Source: Saccharopolyspora kobensis (GTDB lineage Bacteria; Actinomycetota; Actinomycetes; Mycobacteriales; Pseudonocardiaceae). From it: 64,000 bases of DNA. The position numbers were made by a program, and so were the translations under genes. The stretch spans positions 310,001 to 374,000 of the forward strand of contig NZ_FNVB01000005.1 of assembly GCF_900108315.1 (NCBI RefSeq), in the 5' to 3' direction. Below are positions 25,445 through 33,695 of the stretch, piece by piece; within the stretch, counting starts at the first letter, position 1, and the number at the start of each line of letters is the position of its first letter. Under the pieces are notes generated by a model. The model was not told the DNA's origin. It was given only the letters and a program-made list of their open reading frames with translations, and ran no database searches.

Positions 25445-27028
25445 TCAGGGCTTGGTGAGGGTGGCGGCGAGCTCGACGAGGCTGCGGGCCGCGAACCCGG
25501 TGGCGCCCGACACGACCTCGTTGTAGTCCTTGTCCGCCCGCGCCGGACCCGCGATGTCCAGGTGCGCCCACGGCAGGCCGCCGGTGAACTCGCGGAGGAA
25601 CAGCGCGGCCGTGATGCCGCCCGGTCCGGCCGGGGTCTGCTTGACGTCCGCCAGCTCGCCCTGGACGGCCTCCGCGTGGTCCTCCAGCAGCGGCATCCGC
25701 CACCAGGCCTCGCCGACGCCCGCACCGGCCGCGCGGACCTGCTCGGCCAGGCCCTCGTCGGAGGCGAACAGCCCGCCCGTGCGCAGGCCGAGCGCGACCT
25801 TCATCGCACCGGTCAGCGTCGCGACGTCCACCAGCACGTCCGGTTCGAGCTTGTCGACCGCGTAGGCGATGGCGTCGGCGAGCACCATCCGGCCCTCGGC
25901 GTCGGTGTTGCCGACCTCGGTGGTCGTGCCGCCGTAGTGCCGGACGACGTCACCGGGCCGGTAGGCGCTGCCGGAGACGTGGTTCTCCGCCGACGGCACC
26001 AGGCCGGTGACCCGCACCGGCAGGCCGAGGCGCGCGATGGTCAGCAGCGCCGCGATGACCGCGCCGCCGCCGGACATGTCGGTGCGCATCAGGTGCATGC
26101 CCTCGGCGGGCTTGATCGAGATGCCGCCGGTGTCGAAGGTGATGCCCTTGCCCACCAGCACCAGGTGCGGTCCGGCCGCGTCCTTCGGGCGGTAGGTCAG
26201 CTCCAGCAGTCGCGGCGGCCGCGCCGAGCCGCCGCCGACGGCGAGGATGCCGCCGAAACCGTTGTCCGCGAGCCACTTCTCGTCGCGCACGGTGGCGGTC
26301 AGGTCCGGGACGTCGGCGGCCAGCTCCGCGGCGATGCCGGTGAGCCAGGCCGGGTCCTTGACGTTGGACGGGGTGTTCGCGAGGTCGCGGGCGAGGGCCG
26401 TCGCCGCGGCCAGCTCGCGGGCCCGGCGGGCCTGCTCGCCCAGCGCCGCCACGTCGGCGCCCTCCGGCGCGACCAGCAGGACCTTCCGCAGCCGCGGCGG
26501 GACCGGGCCGCGCGACACGCGGAACCGGTAGCCGCCGAGCGCCAGGCCCAGCGTCAGCGCCGAGACGATGTCGCCGTCGACGTCGGCGGGCAGCTTCACC
26601 TGGAGGTAGTCCGCGTCGGACGCCTCGCCGAGATCACCGGTCTCGTCGTCGGATTCGGCCACGCCGTTGAGCCGCTCGCGCACCGCGCGCGCCAGCGCAC
26701 CACCGGCGCTGCGCCACTTCGCGGCCTCGCCGGAGCCGACTCCGACGGCCCAGCCGAGGCCACCGGTGCGCAGCGGCAGCGCGCGCACCGCGCCGGCCGA
26801 GGCCGACACGCCGACAGCCTCCAGCACCGCGGCGTCCACATCGAACTGTTCAGCCGCGGCGGCCAGATCGGGCCCCGACTCGCCGTCGAAGACCGGGACC
26901 GCACCGGGCACGCCGTCCCGCCACTGCCGCACGACGTCCACTTCGACCAGTGCGGTCGGGATCGCGGGCAGCGCCGGATCCGCATCGCGGGCCGGCTGGG
27001 CGGGGCGGAACACTGAGGCACCGGACAC
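25445..27028 (-). CDS. pepA: Leucyl aminopeptidase (M17)
   Basis: 527 residues. The C-terminal catalytic domain shows LVLVGKGITFDTGGISIKP, MRTDMSGGGAV and the M17 signature NTDAEGRMVLADA, with the metal-binding Lys/Asp/Glu residues intact; the N-terminal domain is macro-like. It removes N-terminal residues such as Leu from peptides in the cytoplasm using two Zn/Mn ions. GTG 27028 follows AGGAAGG at proper spacing. In mycobacteria (pepB) it stands near the lipoyl genes; here it is isolated between the LysR gene and DUF3117. Confidence 0.92.
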   Translation of the reverse strand: MSGASVFRPAQPARDADPALPAIPTALVEVDVVRQWRDGVPGAVPVFDGESGPDLAAAAEQFDVDAAVLEAVGVSASAGAVRALPLRTGGLGWAVGVGSGEAAKWRSAGGALARAVRERLNGVAESDDETGDLGEASDADYLQVKLPADVDGDIVSALTLGLALGGYRFRVSRGPVPPRLRKVLLVAPEGADVAALGEQARRARELAAATALARDLANTPSNVKDPAWLTGIAAELAADVPDLTATVRDEKWLADNGFGGILAVGGGSARPPRLLELTYRPKDAAGPHLVLVGKGITFDTGGISIKPAEGMHLMRTDMSGGGAVIAALLTIARLGLPVRVTGLVPSAENHVSGSAYRPGDVVRHYGGTTTEVGNTDAEGRMVLADAIAYAVDKLEPDVLVDVATLTGAMKVALGLRTGGLFASDEGLAEQVRAAGAGVGEAWWRMPLLEDHAEAVQGELADVKQTPAGPGGITAALFLREFTGGLPWAHLDIAGPARADKDYNEVVSGATGFAARSLVELAATLTKP

Positions 27029-27132
27029 GAGAAGACCTTCCTGCACGGACTGACCGCGCACACTCGAAACTACCGTCGTCACCCGGTCGGACACGGTCCG
27101 CAGCCGACCGCGGGGACCTGCCAGTCGACGAC

Positions 27133-27162
27133 GGCCCCGGTGCCGTCCTCGGCACCGGGGCC
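27133..27162. terminator. Hairpin terminator after the DUF3117 gene
   Basis: GGCCCCGGTGCC (27133-27144), loop GTCCTC, GGCACCGGGGCC (27151-27162): a perfect 12-bp stem located between the DUF3117 stop and the pepA start, both on the minus strand. Confidence 0.7.
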
Positions 27163-27278
27163 CGACCGCGGCGAAGAGTGCTCGCCACTCGTCGTCGACG
27201 CTGCGCTGCGGCCTCAGCGGGCGGAGGCACCGCGCGGCTGTCCTGCCGCGGCACCTCCGAGGTCGCCGGCCGGCGGCC

Positions 27279-27446
27279 TCAGCCGGTGGCGGACTCCAGG
27301 GCGTCCCCCAGGTTCTTGGCCTCCTCGACCGACATCTCGACGACGAGCCGCCCACCACCCTCAAGCGGAACGCGCATCACGATGCCGCGTCCCTCCTTAG
27401 TCACCTCGAGGGGACCGTCACCGGTCCGGGGCTTCATGGCCGCCAT
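27279..27446 (-). CDS. DUF3117 small protein (Rv1211-like)
   Basis: A 55-residue actinobacterial protein beginning MAAMKPRTGDGPLEVTKEG and containing GRGIVMRVPLEGGGRLVVEM and EEAKNLGDAL. This family is almost invariant in actinobacteria and its function is unknown. ATG 27446 is preceded by GGAGGGAG. In M. tuberculosis it neighbours tagA, which is also close here, but echA is interposed. Confidence 0.92.
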   Translation of the reverse strand: MAAMKPRTGDGPLEVTKEGRGIVMRVPLEGGGRLVVEMSVEEAKNLGDALESATG

Positions 27447-27830
27447 AGCGTGCTCCCTCCGTGAACTCTTTACCCCGCTGATCGCCACAACCAGCTCGGG
27501 TTCACCCCCATTCTCCCCCATCCCGAGGCTGGGACGAAACCGAACCGATCAACTCGTGTCGCCCGTGCGCTGGTCGAATGCCCGCCGGGGCTGGCAGACT
27601 CACCGCTCGTGCGGGCTGTTTCGGGGTCGTCGCGGGCCACCTGGCGACGGCCCGCGGCAGCCGGCGCGCCGCTGGTCGCCGCGCGCGGCGGTCCACCGCC
27701 GCCATCACCCCGGCGACCTGCGACAACACTGTCCACCTGGGACATCGGGCGAGCCGCGGAGTCCACTTTGGAACCCGGCGCGCCGTCCCGGCCGAGATGC
27801 CGCAGCGGACCGCGAGGCAAGGAGTTCGAA
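27447..27830. other. Divergent intergenic region, no gene supported
   Basis: 384 bases between the DUF3117 and enoyl-CoA hydratase genes. Open frames exist on both strands, as everywhere at this GC content, but none has a convincing ribosome site or recognisable product. It must hold the two divergent promoters; no clear consensus boxes were seen. Confidence 0.5.
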
Positions 27831-28619
27831 GTGACCGACGTACTGCTGACCGAGGACACCGCCGGTGTGCGCCTGCTCACGCTGAACCGCCCCGAGTCGT
27901 TCAACTCGCTCAACGTCGAGCTCAAGCAGGCCCTGATCAGCGCGCTGCGCGACGCGGCCGCGGACGATTCGGTGCGCACCGTGGTGATCACCGGCGCGGG
28001 CAAGGCGTTCTGCGCGGGGCAGGATCTCAAGGAGCACGTCGCGCTGCTGGAGGCCGACGACCCGAGCCCGCTGAAGACGGTCGAGGAGCACTACAACCCG
28101 ATCATCCGGGCCGTGACGAGCATGCCGAAGCCGGTGATCGCGGCGGTCAACGGCACTGCCGCGGGCGCGGGCGCATCGCTGGCCTACGCCTGCGACCTGC
28201 GGGTGGCGGCGTCGAACGCGAAGTTCCTGATGGCCTTCGCCAACGTCGGCCTGTCCACCGACTCCGGCGCGTCCTGGACGCTGCCCCGGCTGATCGGCTA
28301 CGGCCGCGCGATGGAGATGCTCCTGCTGGCCGAGCCGGTGGCCGCGGAGGAGGCGCTGCGCATCGGCATGGTGAACCGGGTCGTCGGCGAGGGCGAGGCG
28401 ACCGGCGCGGCGATGGAGCTGGCGACCCGCATGGCGGCCGGCCCGACGTTCGCCTACGCCCGCATCAAGGAAACCGCGCTGGCCGCGGCGGCCGAAGGCC
28501 TCGCCGAAGCGCTGGCGGTCGAGGCCGGAGCCCAGGCGGAAGCCGGTGCCACGGCAGACCACCGGGAAGCGGTGTCCGCCTTCGTCGCCAAGCGCACCCC
28601 CAACTTCACCGGCCGCTGA
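27831..28619 (+). CDS. Enoyl-CoA hydratase/isomerase family protein
   Basis: 262 residues of the crotonase fold. Seen: LLTLNRPESFNSLN, VVITGAGKAFCAGQDLKEH (first oxyanion-hole segment), PVIAAVNGTAAGAGASLAYACDLRVAA (second), and GLSTDSGASWTLPRLIGYGRAMEMLL. The residue where hydratases carry the second Glu is in the GLSTDSG stretch and reads Asp, a pattern seen in PaaG-type 2-(1,2-epoxyphenyl)acetyl-CoA isomerases; that function is possible but no paa genes are adjacent. GTG with AAGGAG 6 bases upstream. Confidence 0.85.
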   Translation: MTDVLLTEDTAGVRLLTLNRPESFNSLNVELKQALISALRDAAADDSVRTVVITGAGKAFCAGQDLKEHVALLEADDPSPLKTVEEHYNPIIRAVTSMPKPVIAAVNGTAAGAGASLAYACDLRVAASNAKFLMAFANVGLSTDSGASWTLPRLIGYGRAMEMLLLAEPVAAEEALRIGMVNRVVGEGEATGAAMELATRMAAGPTFAYARIKETALAAAAEGLAEALAVEAGAQAEAGATADHREAVSAFVAKRTPNFTGR

Positions 28620-28638
28620 CGGACGTGCCTGGTCAGGT

Positions 28639-28684
28639 CCCGTGAGTGCTTCGGGGCGTCATAGCACCCCAAAGCGCTCACGGG
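28639..28684. terminator. Long hairpin between echA-like and tagA genes
   Basis: CCCGTGAGTGCTTCGGGG (28639-28656) pairs with CCCCAAAGCGCTCACGGG (28667-28684) with only GU-type or single differences. It separates convergent genes and probably terminates both. Its outer arm CCCGTGAGTG recurs in the hairpin at 44533, suggesting a dispersed terminator-like repeat. Confidence 0.65.
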
Positions 28685-28836
28685 CCATGGCCTGCCGAAA
28701 CGCTCGCCGCCGCCGAAGCAGCGGCAACGAGGCGAACCCGCAGACCAACCACGGTCAGATCGGGCATGCACAAGAACGGGGTCCCGCGGCCAGGTGGCCT
28801 CTGAGGTTCCGCCACCCGCGCCGCCACGCAGAACCG

Positions 28837-29412
28837 TCAGGAAGCCCGCCAGCAGTCCGTGAGGTGGTCGTCGACCATTCCCGTGGCCTGCATCAGGGCG
28901 TAGCAGGTCGTCGGGCCGACGAAGACGAAGCCGCGGCGCTTGAGCTCCTTGGCCATCGCCGTCGACTCCGGGGTGATCGCCGGGACCTCCTCGAGCGTGG
29001 CCGGGCGGTGTTCGCGGCGTTCCGGGGCGAACGACCAGAGCAGGTCGTCCAGCGGCTCGTCCAGCCGCAGCACGGCTCCCGCGTTGCGGATCGCCGCGTC
29101 GATCTTCGCCCGGTTGCGGACGATGGCGGCGTCGGCGAGCAACCGCTCCCGGTCGGAGTCGTCGAAGGCCGCCACCTTCTCCGGCTCGAACCCGGCGAAC
29201 GCGCTGCGGAACGCCTCGCGCTTGCGCAGGATCGTCAGCCAGGACAGCCCGGACTGGAACGACTCCAGGGTGATCCGCTCGAACAGCTCCACGACACCGC
29301 GCAGCGGGACGCCCCACTCGCGGTCGTGGTACTCGGTGTAGTCCGCGTGCCCCGCGCCCCACGGGCACCGGGCCTTGCCATCCGCGCCGAGCACGGCGCC
29401 GGATCCGCTCAC
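28837..29412 (-). CDS. tag: DNA-3-methyladenine glycosylase I
   Basis: 191 residues. RCPWGAGHADYTEYHDREWGVPL at the N-terminus, GLSWLTILRKREAFRSAF (catalytic helix), IVRNRAKIDAAIRNA and the C-terminal LKRRGFVFVGPTTCYALMQATGMVDDH are all TagI hallmarks; Cys and His ligands for the structural zinc are present (C in RCPWG, H in EYHD, H/C near DDHLTDC). It removes 3-methyladenine from alkylated DNA. GTG 29412 overlaps the stop of the SRPBCC gene (GTGA). Equivalent to Rv1210 (tagA). Confidence 0.95.
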   Translation of the reverse strand: MSGSGAVLGADGKARCPWGAGHADYTEYHDREWGVPLRGVVELFERITLESFQSGLSWLTILRKREAFRSAFAGFEPEKVAAFDDSDRERLLADAAIVRNRAKIDAAIRNAGAVLRLDEPLDDLLWSFAPERREHRPATLEEVPAITPESTAMAKELKRRGFVFVGPTTCYALMQATGMVDDHLTDCWRAS

Positions 29413-29861
29413 TTCCCTCTCCTGTCGTACTCGCGGCAGAACTGCGCGAACGCGGCCAGCGACCGGCGCATGCCCCAGGCGAACGCGGGGCGCACCACCG
29501 GCCAGACCAGCGCCGCGCCGGTCGGCAGGGTCAGCCGCTCCCACCAGACGAAGGTCGACGCCGCGTTCCCGCACCGGACCACATCGAACCCGCCGGCACC
29601 GACGACCAGCTCGCCGACGTGCTTCACCCGGCAGCTGCGCGGCGGCACCCACTCCACGATCTCCATCCGGTCCACGAAGCCGAGCCCGCCGAAGCCGGTC
29701 ACCGCGATCAGCCGCCCGCCCGGCCCGGCCGCGTCGCCGACCGGGTGCACCTCGGTGCCCAGCATCCACTCGCCCTGCCGGGCCCAGTCGGTCGCCGCGG
29801 CCCACACCACCTCGGGAGGTGCCTGGACCGGGACGGTGAACCGCATCTCGACCGGGCGCAC
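29409..29861 (-). CDS. SRPBCC (START-like) ligand-binding protein
   Basis: 150 residues: EMRFTVPVQAPPEVVWAAATDWARQGEWMLGTEV start and the curved sheet/C-terminal helix (GMRRSLAAFAQFCREYD) match the polyketide-cyclase/SRPBCC superfamily used for hydrophobic ligands. No catalytic residues can be named. GTG 29861 is preceded by GGAGGG and lies three bases after the stop of the DivIVA-like gene; the 3' end overlaps tag by four bases, so the three form an operon. Confidence 0.8.
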   Translation of the reverse strand: MRPVEMRFTVPVQAPPEVVWAAATDWARQGEWMLGTEVHPVGDAAGPGGRLIAVTGFGGLGFVDRMEIVEWVPPRSCRVKHVGELVVGAGGFDVVRCGNAASTFVWWERLTLPTGAALVWPVVRPAFAWGMRRSLAAFAQFCREYDRRGK

Positions 29862-29864
29862 GGC

Positions 29865-30233
29865 TCAGCCCTCCGGCTCGTCGGTGCGCGCGGCGCGGGA
29901 TTCCTGCAGCTGCTCGCCCGCGACGTCGAGCTGGCGCTCCAGCACCGCGATGCGGCCGTGCAGCTCGTCGATCTCCCCGGCGAGCCGCTCCAGCGCCCAG
30001 TCCACCTCGGAGGCCTTGTAGCCGCGCAGGACCTGCTGGAACCGCAGCGCGCGCACGTCGGCGCCCTCGATGTCGGCCGGGGGCAGGCGGGTCGGCGTCG
30101 AGCCTGGCGGCAGCGGGGACAGCTCCTCGCCACGCCCGAAGACGAGCGTCGCGAGCAGGTACACCACCGCGGCCACGGCGAGCACCGCGAAGAGGTAGAT
30201 GAGCGCACTAGCCACGGTCGTCAATCGTGGCAC
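29865..30233 (-). CDS. Membrane-anchored DivIVA-domain protein
   Basis: About 122 residues: one N-terminal membrane helix (ALIYLFAVLAVAAVVYLLATLVFG), a proline-rich linker, then a DivIVA-type segment VRALRFQQVLRGYKASEVDWALERLAGEIDELHGRIAVLERQLD predicted to form a coiled coil. The RGYxxxEVD motif is the DivIVA signature. A small protein of this type precedes tagA in mycobacteria (Rv1209). Role is unproven; localisation at the membrane or poles is plausible. GTG 30215 is an alternative start. Confidence 0.8.
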   Translation of the reverse strand: MPRLTTVASALIYLFAVLAVAAVVYLLATLVFGRGEELSPLPPGSTPTRLPPADIEGADVRALRFQQVLRGYKASEVDWALERLAGEIDELHGRIAVLERQLDVAGEQLQESRAARTDEPEG

Positions 30234-30258
30234 GGACGGCGAACCGCCGCGGCCACGG

Positions 30259-30591
30259 TCAGGTCTTCGCCGGCGCGGCTTCCAGAACGCCCTCGATGGC
30301 GCTGGTGAACTCGCGCCACGCCAGCCGCTCGGCCTGCAACGTCTGCACGCCCGCCTGGGTCAGCCGGTAGGTGCGGCGCTGGCGGCCGCCCACGGTGCTC
30401 CAGGTGCTCTGCACGTATCCGGCGCGCTCGAGTCGGCGCAGCGCCGGGTAGACCGTGCCGGTCGGCAGGTCGAGAGCACCACCGCTGCGTTCTTGCAGCG
30501 CCTCGATGATCGCGTAGCCGTGCAACGCCCTGCCGTCGAGCGTGGCCAGCAAGAGGGCGTCCAGGTGGCCGCGGAGCGCATCAGCCTTCAC
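30259..30591 (-). CDS. PadR-family transcriptional regulator
   Basis: 110 residues with the PadR winged helix: LDALLLATLDGRALHGYAIIEALQERSGGALDLPTGTVYPALRRLERAGYVQSTWSTVGGRQRRTYRLTQAG, and a short C-terminal dimerisation helix. Its ligand and target are unknown; no transporter is directly adjacent. GTG 30591 has no clear ribosome site and a -10-like TAGAGT about 7 bases upstream, so it may be leaderless. Confidence 0.88.
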   Translation of the reverse strand: MKADALRGHLDALLLATLDGRALHGYAIIEALQERSGGALDLPTGTVYPALRRLERAGYVQSTWSTVGGRQRRTYRLTQAGVQTLQAERLAWREFTSAIEGVLEAAPAKT

Positions 30592-30794
30592 AAGTAGCGA
30601 CTCTACGGTTATTTCCGACCACTGTCACCGCTCTTGCACAAGAGGACCAAAGTCCTTTCGCGATCCGGTGTTCGATGACCTCGATCACAGTGCGCCGTTC
30701 GGGTGGAGTCAACTGGGAAATGCGTTGACAACCGGCGAATCCGGCCACACTGCGGAGTCGGATGAGCCGCGCGAGCAATCAGGAGGCGTTCGCC

Positions 30795-31130
30795 GTGCCC
30801 GACAACAGCGCCCCGGCAACGACGTCCGGAGCCTCGCGGTTGGACGCCGCGACCACCTACGCGCCGCGGGACCACGCGCGCACGCAGATCCGCGACTACC
30901 TCGCGCAGCTGATCGGCGTGGTGGAGCAGCACCCGGAGCCGGGCATGGCTCGCGACGAATCGCTCTGGCGGCTCGCCGAGCTGGTGGAGGAGCTCTCCCG
31001 CGACCCGCTCAGCCCGCGGCGGGTGCAGTCGCGCTGGCTGCGCCTGGTCCCGCTCCTGCGCGAAGTACGCCCGGACATCCCGATCCCGGCGCTCACCGAC
31101 CTCCTGGACCGCGCCCTCGGCACCGCCTGA
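30795..31130 (+). CDS. Hypothetical protein, helical
   Basis: 111 residues beginning VPDNSAPATTSGASRLDAATTYAPRD, then an amphipathic all-helical body (HARTQIRDYLAQLIGVVEQHPEPG; ESLWRLAELVEELSRDPLSPRRVQSRWLRLVPLLREVRPDIPIPALTDLLDRAL). I do not recognise the family. GTG 30795 is preferred over ATG 30762 because AGGAGG lies seven bases upstream. Cytoplasmic; no signal or membrane helix. It is flanked by padR (divergent) and folP2 (convergent). Confidence 0.65.
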   Translation: MPDNSAPATTSGASRLDAATTYAPRDHARTQIRDYLAQLIGVVEQHPEPGMARDESLWRLAELVEELSRDPLSPRRVQSRWLRLVPLLREVRPDIPIPALTDLLDRALGTA

Positions 31131-31288
31131 TCAGCAGTTCCCGTTGAACCTTCGCATCCTGGCCGGTAGCCACCACCGCCGCGCTCCACGTGCCGCGCCC
31201 CGGAAGGTGTCGCCTGCGCCGCTGGGCGCATGACCCACCTACGACGCTTGCACCGCCCCCCAGAACGGGCCCGGAAGACTCAGGCAGT

Positions 31289-32161
31289 TCACGCCAAGGC
31301 CCGGAGGACCTGGTCCGGCGGGTGGGTGCCCGCGATGGCCGCGACCATGTCCACCACCCGGCGGGTTTCGCGCACGTGGTGGGCCCGGAACACCTTCGCG
31401 CCGCTCCAGGCCGCGACCGCCGTCGCCGCGAGGGTGCCTTCCAGGCGCTGGTCGACCGCGGTGCCCAGCGTCTCGCCGACGAAGTCCTTGTTGGACAGCG
31501 CCATCAGCACCGGCCAGCCGGTCGCCACCAGCTCGTCGACCCGGCGCAGCAGCGCCAGCCCGTGCCAGGTGTTCTTGCCGAAGTCGTGCGTCGGGTCGAT
31601 CAGCACGCCCTGCCGGGGCACGCCGATCCGCACCATCCGCTCGGCCCGCTCGACCAGCTCGGCGGTCACCTCGGCGACCACGTCGGAGTAGCGCACCCGG
31701 TACGGGTCGGTGCGCGGCGGCAGCCCGCCGGTGTGCGAGCACACCACGCCGACGCCGAACTCCGCGGCCACCCCGGCCAGCTCCGGATCGGCCCCGGCCC
31801 AGGTGTCGTTGAGCAGGTCGGCACCGGCTTCGCAGACCTGCCGCGCCACCTCGTGCCGCCAGGTGTCCACGCTGATCACCAGTGCCGGGTGCCGCTCGCG
31901 CACCGCGGCCACGAACGGCACCACCCGGCGGGCCTCCTCCGCGGCGTCCACGGTCTCGCCCTGGGCACCAGCCCGGACGCCGCCGATGTCCACGATGTCC
32001 GCGCCGTCGGCCACCGCCCGGTCCACCGCCGCGGTGGCCGCGTCGGCCTCGAAGGTGCGGCCGCGGTCGAAGAACGAGTCGCGGGTGCGGTTGACGATGG
32101 CCATCACCAGCGGGCGGTTCTGGGGCACGTCCTTGTCCCGGAACCGCAGCGGCGCGGTCAC
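31289..32161 (-). CDS. folP2: FolP2-type dihydropteroate synthase homologue
   Basis: 290 residues with the DHPS TIM barrel. The first pterin/PPi-loop motif reads AIVNRTRDSFFDRG instead of the canonical NVTPDSFSDGG, and the second reads DIGGVRAGAQGE instead of DIGGESTRPG; these are the substitutions of actinobacterial FolP2, which in mycobacteria did not show DHPS activity. LLNDTWAGADPEL and GVLIDPTHDFGKNTWH are conserved. It is thus probably not the folate enzyme. The GTG start overlaps the stop of the LOG-family gene upstream, forming an operon LOG2-LOG1-folP2 like Rv1205-Rv1207. Confidence 0.88.
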   Translation of the reverse strand: MTAPLRFRDKDVPQNRPLVMAIVNRTRDSFFDRGRTFEADAATAAVDRAVADGADIVDIGGVRAGAQGETVDAAEEARRVVPFVAAVRERHPALVISVDTWRHEVARQVCEAGADLLNDTWAGADPELAGVAAEFGVGVVCSHTGGLPPRTDPYRVRYSDVVAEVTAELVERAERMVRIGVPRQGVLIDPTHDFGKNTWHGLALLRRVDELVATGWPVLMALSNKDFVGETLGTAVDQRLEGTLAATAVAAWSGAKVFRAHHVRETRRVVDMVAAIAGTHPPDQVLRALA

Positions 32162-32712
32162 GGGGCGCAGGCGTCGAGCGCTTCGTCGACGTCGGTGGTC
32201 ACGAAGAGCACGTCCATCGAGTGCTGCTTGGCGAACCCGCTGTCGACCAGCCCCTGCAACCAGTCCAGCAGCCCGCGGTAGTGGCCGTCCGGGTCGAGCA
32301 GCACGATCGGCTTGTCGTGCATGCCGATGTAGCGGGCGGTCCAGACCTCGAACAGCTCCTCGCAGGTGCCGATGCCGCCGGGCAGCGCGAGGAACGCGGT
32401 GGCGTGGGCGTCCATCAGGCCCTTGCGCTCCCGCATGTTCTCCACGACCAGCAGCTCGTCGGCCCCGGTGTCGGCCATCTCCTTGTCCACCAGGGCGTGC
32501 GGGATGACTCCGACGGTCCGGCCGCCGTCGGCGCGCGCTGCCCGCGCGACCTCACCCATCATCGAGACCCGGCCGCCGCCGGAGACCAGCGTCCAGCCGC
32601 GCTTGGCGATCTTGCGCCCCACCTCGGCGGCCAGGTCGAGGTGCTGCTGGTCGACCGGCCCGGACGCGCAGTAGACGCAGACCGAGACGTCGACCGGTGC
32701 GGAACTGGTCAA
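32158..32712 (-). CDS. LOG-family (TIGR00730) nucleotide phosphoribohydrolase
   Basis: 184 residues. SVCVYCASGPVDQQHLDLAAEVG, GWTLVSGGGRVSMMGEVARAA and the LOG active-site motif LPGGIGTCEELFEVWTARYIG with catalytic Glu are present. Such proteins hydrolyse cytokinin or AMP-type nucleoside monophosphates to free bases; the mycobacterial homologue Rv1205 is a LOG. A TTG start at 32712 is chosen because GGAGG lies seven bases upstream and the TTGA overlaps the upstream stop; ATG 32727 is possible but would place the ribosome site inside the gene. Confidence 0.88.
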   Translation of the reverse strand: MTSSAPVDVSVCVYCASGPVDQQHLDLAAEVGRKIAKRGWTLVSGGGRVSMMGEVARAARADGGRTVGVIPHALVDKEMADTGADELLVVENMRERKGLMDAHATAFLALPGGIGTCEELFEVWTARYIGMHDKPIVLLDPDGHYRGLLDWLQGLVDSGFAKQHSMDVLFVTTDVDEALDACAP

Positions 32713-33485
32713 TGCGTTGCCTCCCATGCAACGTAGGCCTCCTGCACGATCCCGACGGCGTCGTCGATGTCGTCGGTGAGGTGCAGCAGCGCGAGATCCT
32801 TGTCGCCGATCTTGCCGGACGCCCGCATGCTGTCCCGGATCCAGTCGTACAAGCCCTGCCAGTAGGACTTGCCGAACAGCACCACCGGGAACTTGGTGAC
32901 CTTCTTGGTCTGCACCAGGGTCAGCGCCTCGAACAGCTCGTCCATGGTGCCGAACCCGCCGGGCAGGCAGACGAAGGCCTGGGCGTACTTGATGAACATC
33001 GTCTTGCGGACGAAGAAGTAGCGGAAGTTGACCCCGAGGTCGACCCACGGGTTCAGCCCCTGCTCGAAGGGCAGCTCGATGCCGAGCCCGATGGAGAGCC
33101 CACCGGCCTCCGAGGCGCCCCGGTTGACCGCCTCCATCGCGCCAGGGCCGCCGCCGGTGATCACCGCGCAGCCGATCTTCGCGAGAGCAGCGCCGAGCTC
33201 GACGCCTGCGGCGTACTCCGGGTGATCCGGCGTCGTCCGGGCCGAGCCGAACACGGTGACCGCGCGCGGCACCTCGGCCAGCGCCCCGAAGCCCTCCACG
33301 AACTCCGACTGGATGCGCATCACCCGCCACGGATCGGTGTGCACCCAGTCCGACGGGCCGCGGGAGTCCAGCAGCCGCTGATCGGTGGTGGTGGGTTCGC
33401 TCAACCGGGACCGCCGCAGCACCACCGGTCCGCGTTGCTTCTCCTGGGGCCGCTCCGCGCCGTCCTGCCGACCTTCGATCGTCAT
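32709..33485 (-). CDS. LOG-family protein, longer type
   Basis: 258 residues, paralogous to the next gene: AVTVFGSARTTPDHPEYAAGVELG, AVITGGGPGAMEAVNRGASEAGG and FVCLPGGFGTMDELFEALTLVQTKKV with the PGGxGTxxE motif. It has an extra N-terminus (VLRRSRLSEPTTTDQRLLDSRGPSDWVHTDPWRVMRIQ) typical of the longer TIGR00730 branch. ATG 33485. The tandem pair of a long and a short LOG protein is common in actinobacteria, though functional separation is not known. Confidence 0.88.
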   Translation of the reverse strand: MTIEGRQDGAERPQEKQRGPVVLRRSRLSEPTTTDQRLLDSRGPSDWVHTDPWRVMRIQSEFVEGFGALAEVPRAVTVFGSARTTPDHPEYAAGVELGAALAKIGCAVITGGGPGAMEAVNRGASEAGGLSIGLGIELPFEQGLNPWVDLGVNFRYFFVRKTMFIKYAQAFVCLPGGFGTMDELFEALTLVQTKKVTKFPVVLFGKSYWQGLYDWIRDSMRASGKIGDKDLALLHLTDDIDDAVGIVQEAYVAWEATH

Positions 33486-33695
33486 GCGCCCGAGCCTACG
33501 CAGCCACCGCCCGGCACCGAGCCGCGGGGACGTGCGGAAACGCCTGTTCACGGGGGATTCACGCGCGCTTGCGCGAGCGTACGATTGCGATGCAACGATC
33601 GAGTGGTGCCGACGGCCCGGCCGGATCACCACGCGGATCCAGCGGCGAGCGGCCGGGTCGCGGGCACGACCGGAATCCGAGCCCGGGAGCCAGCC

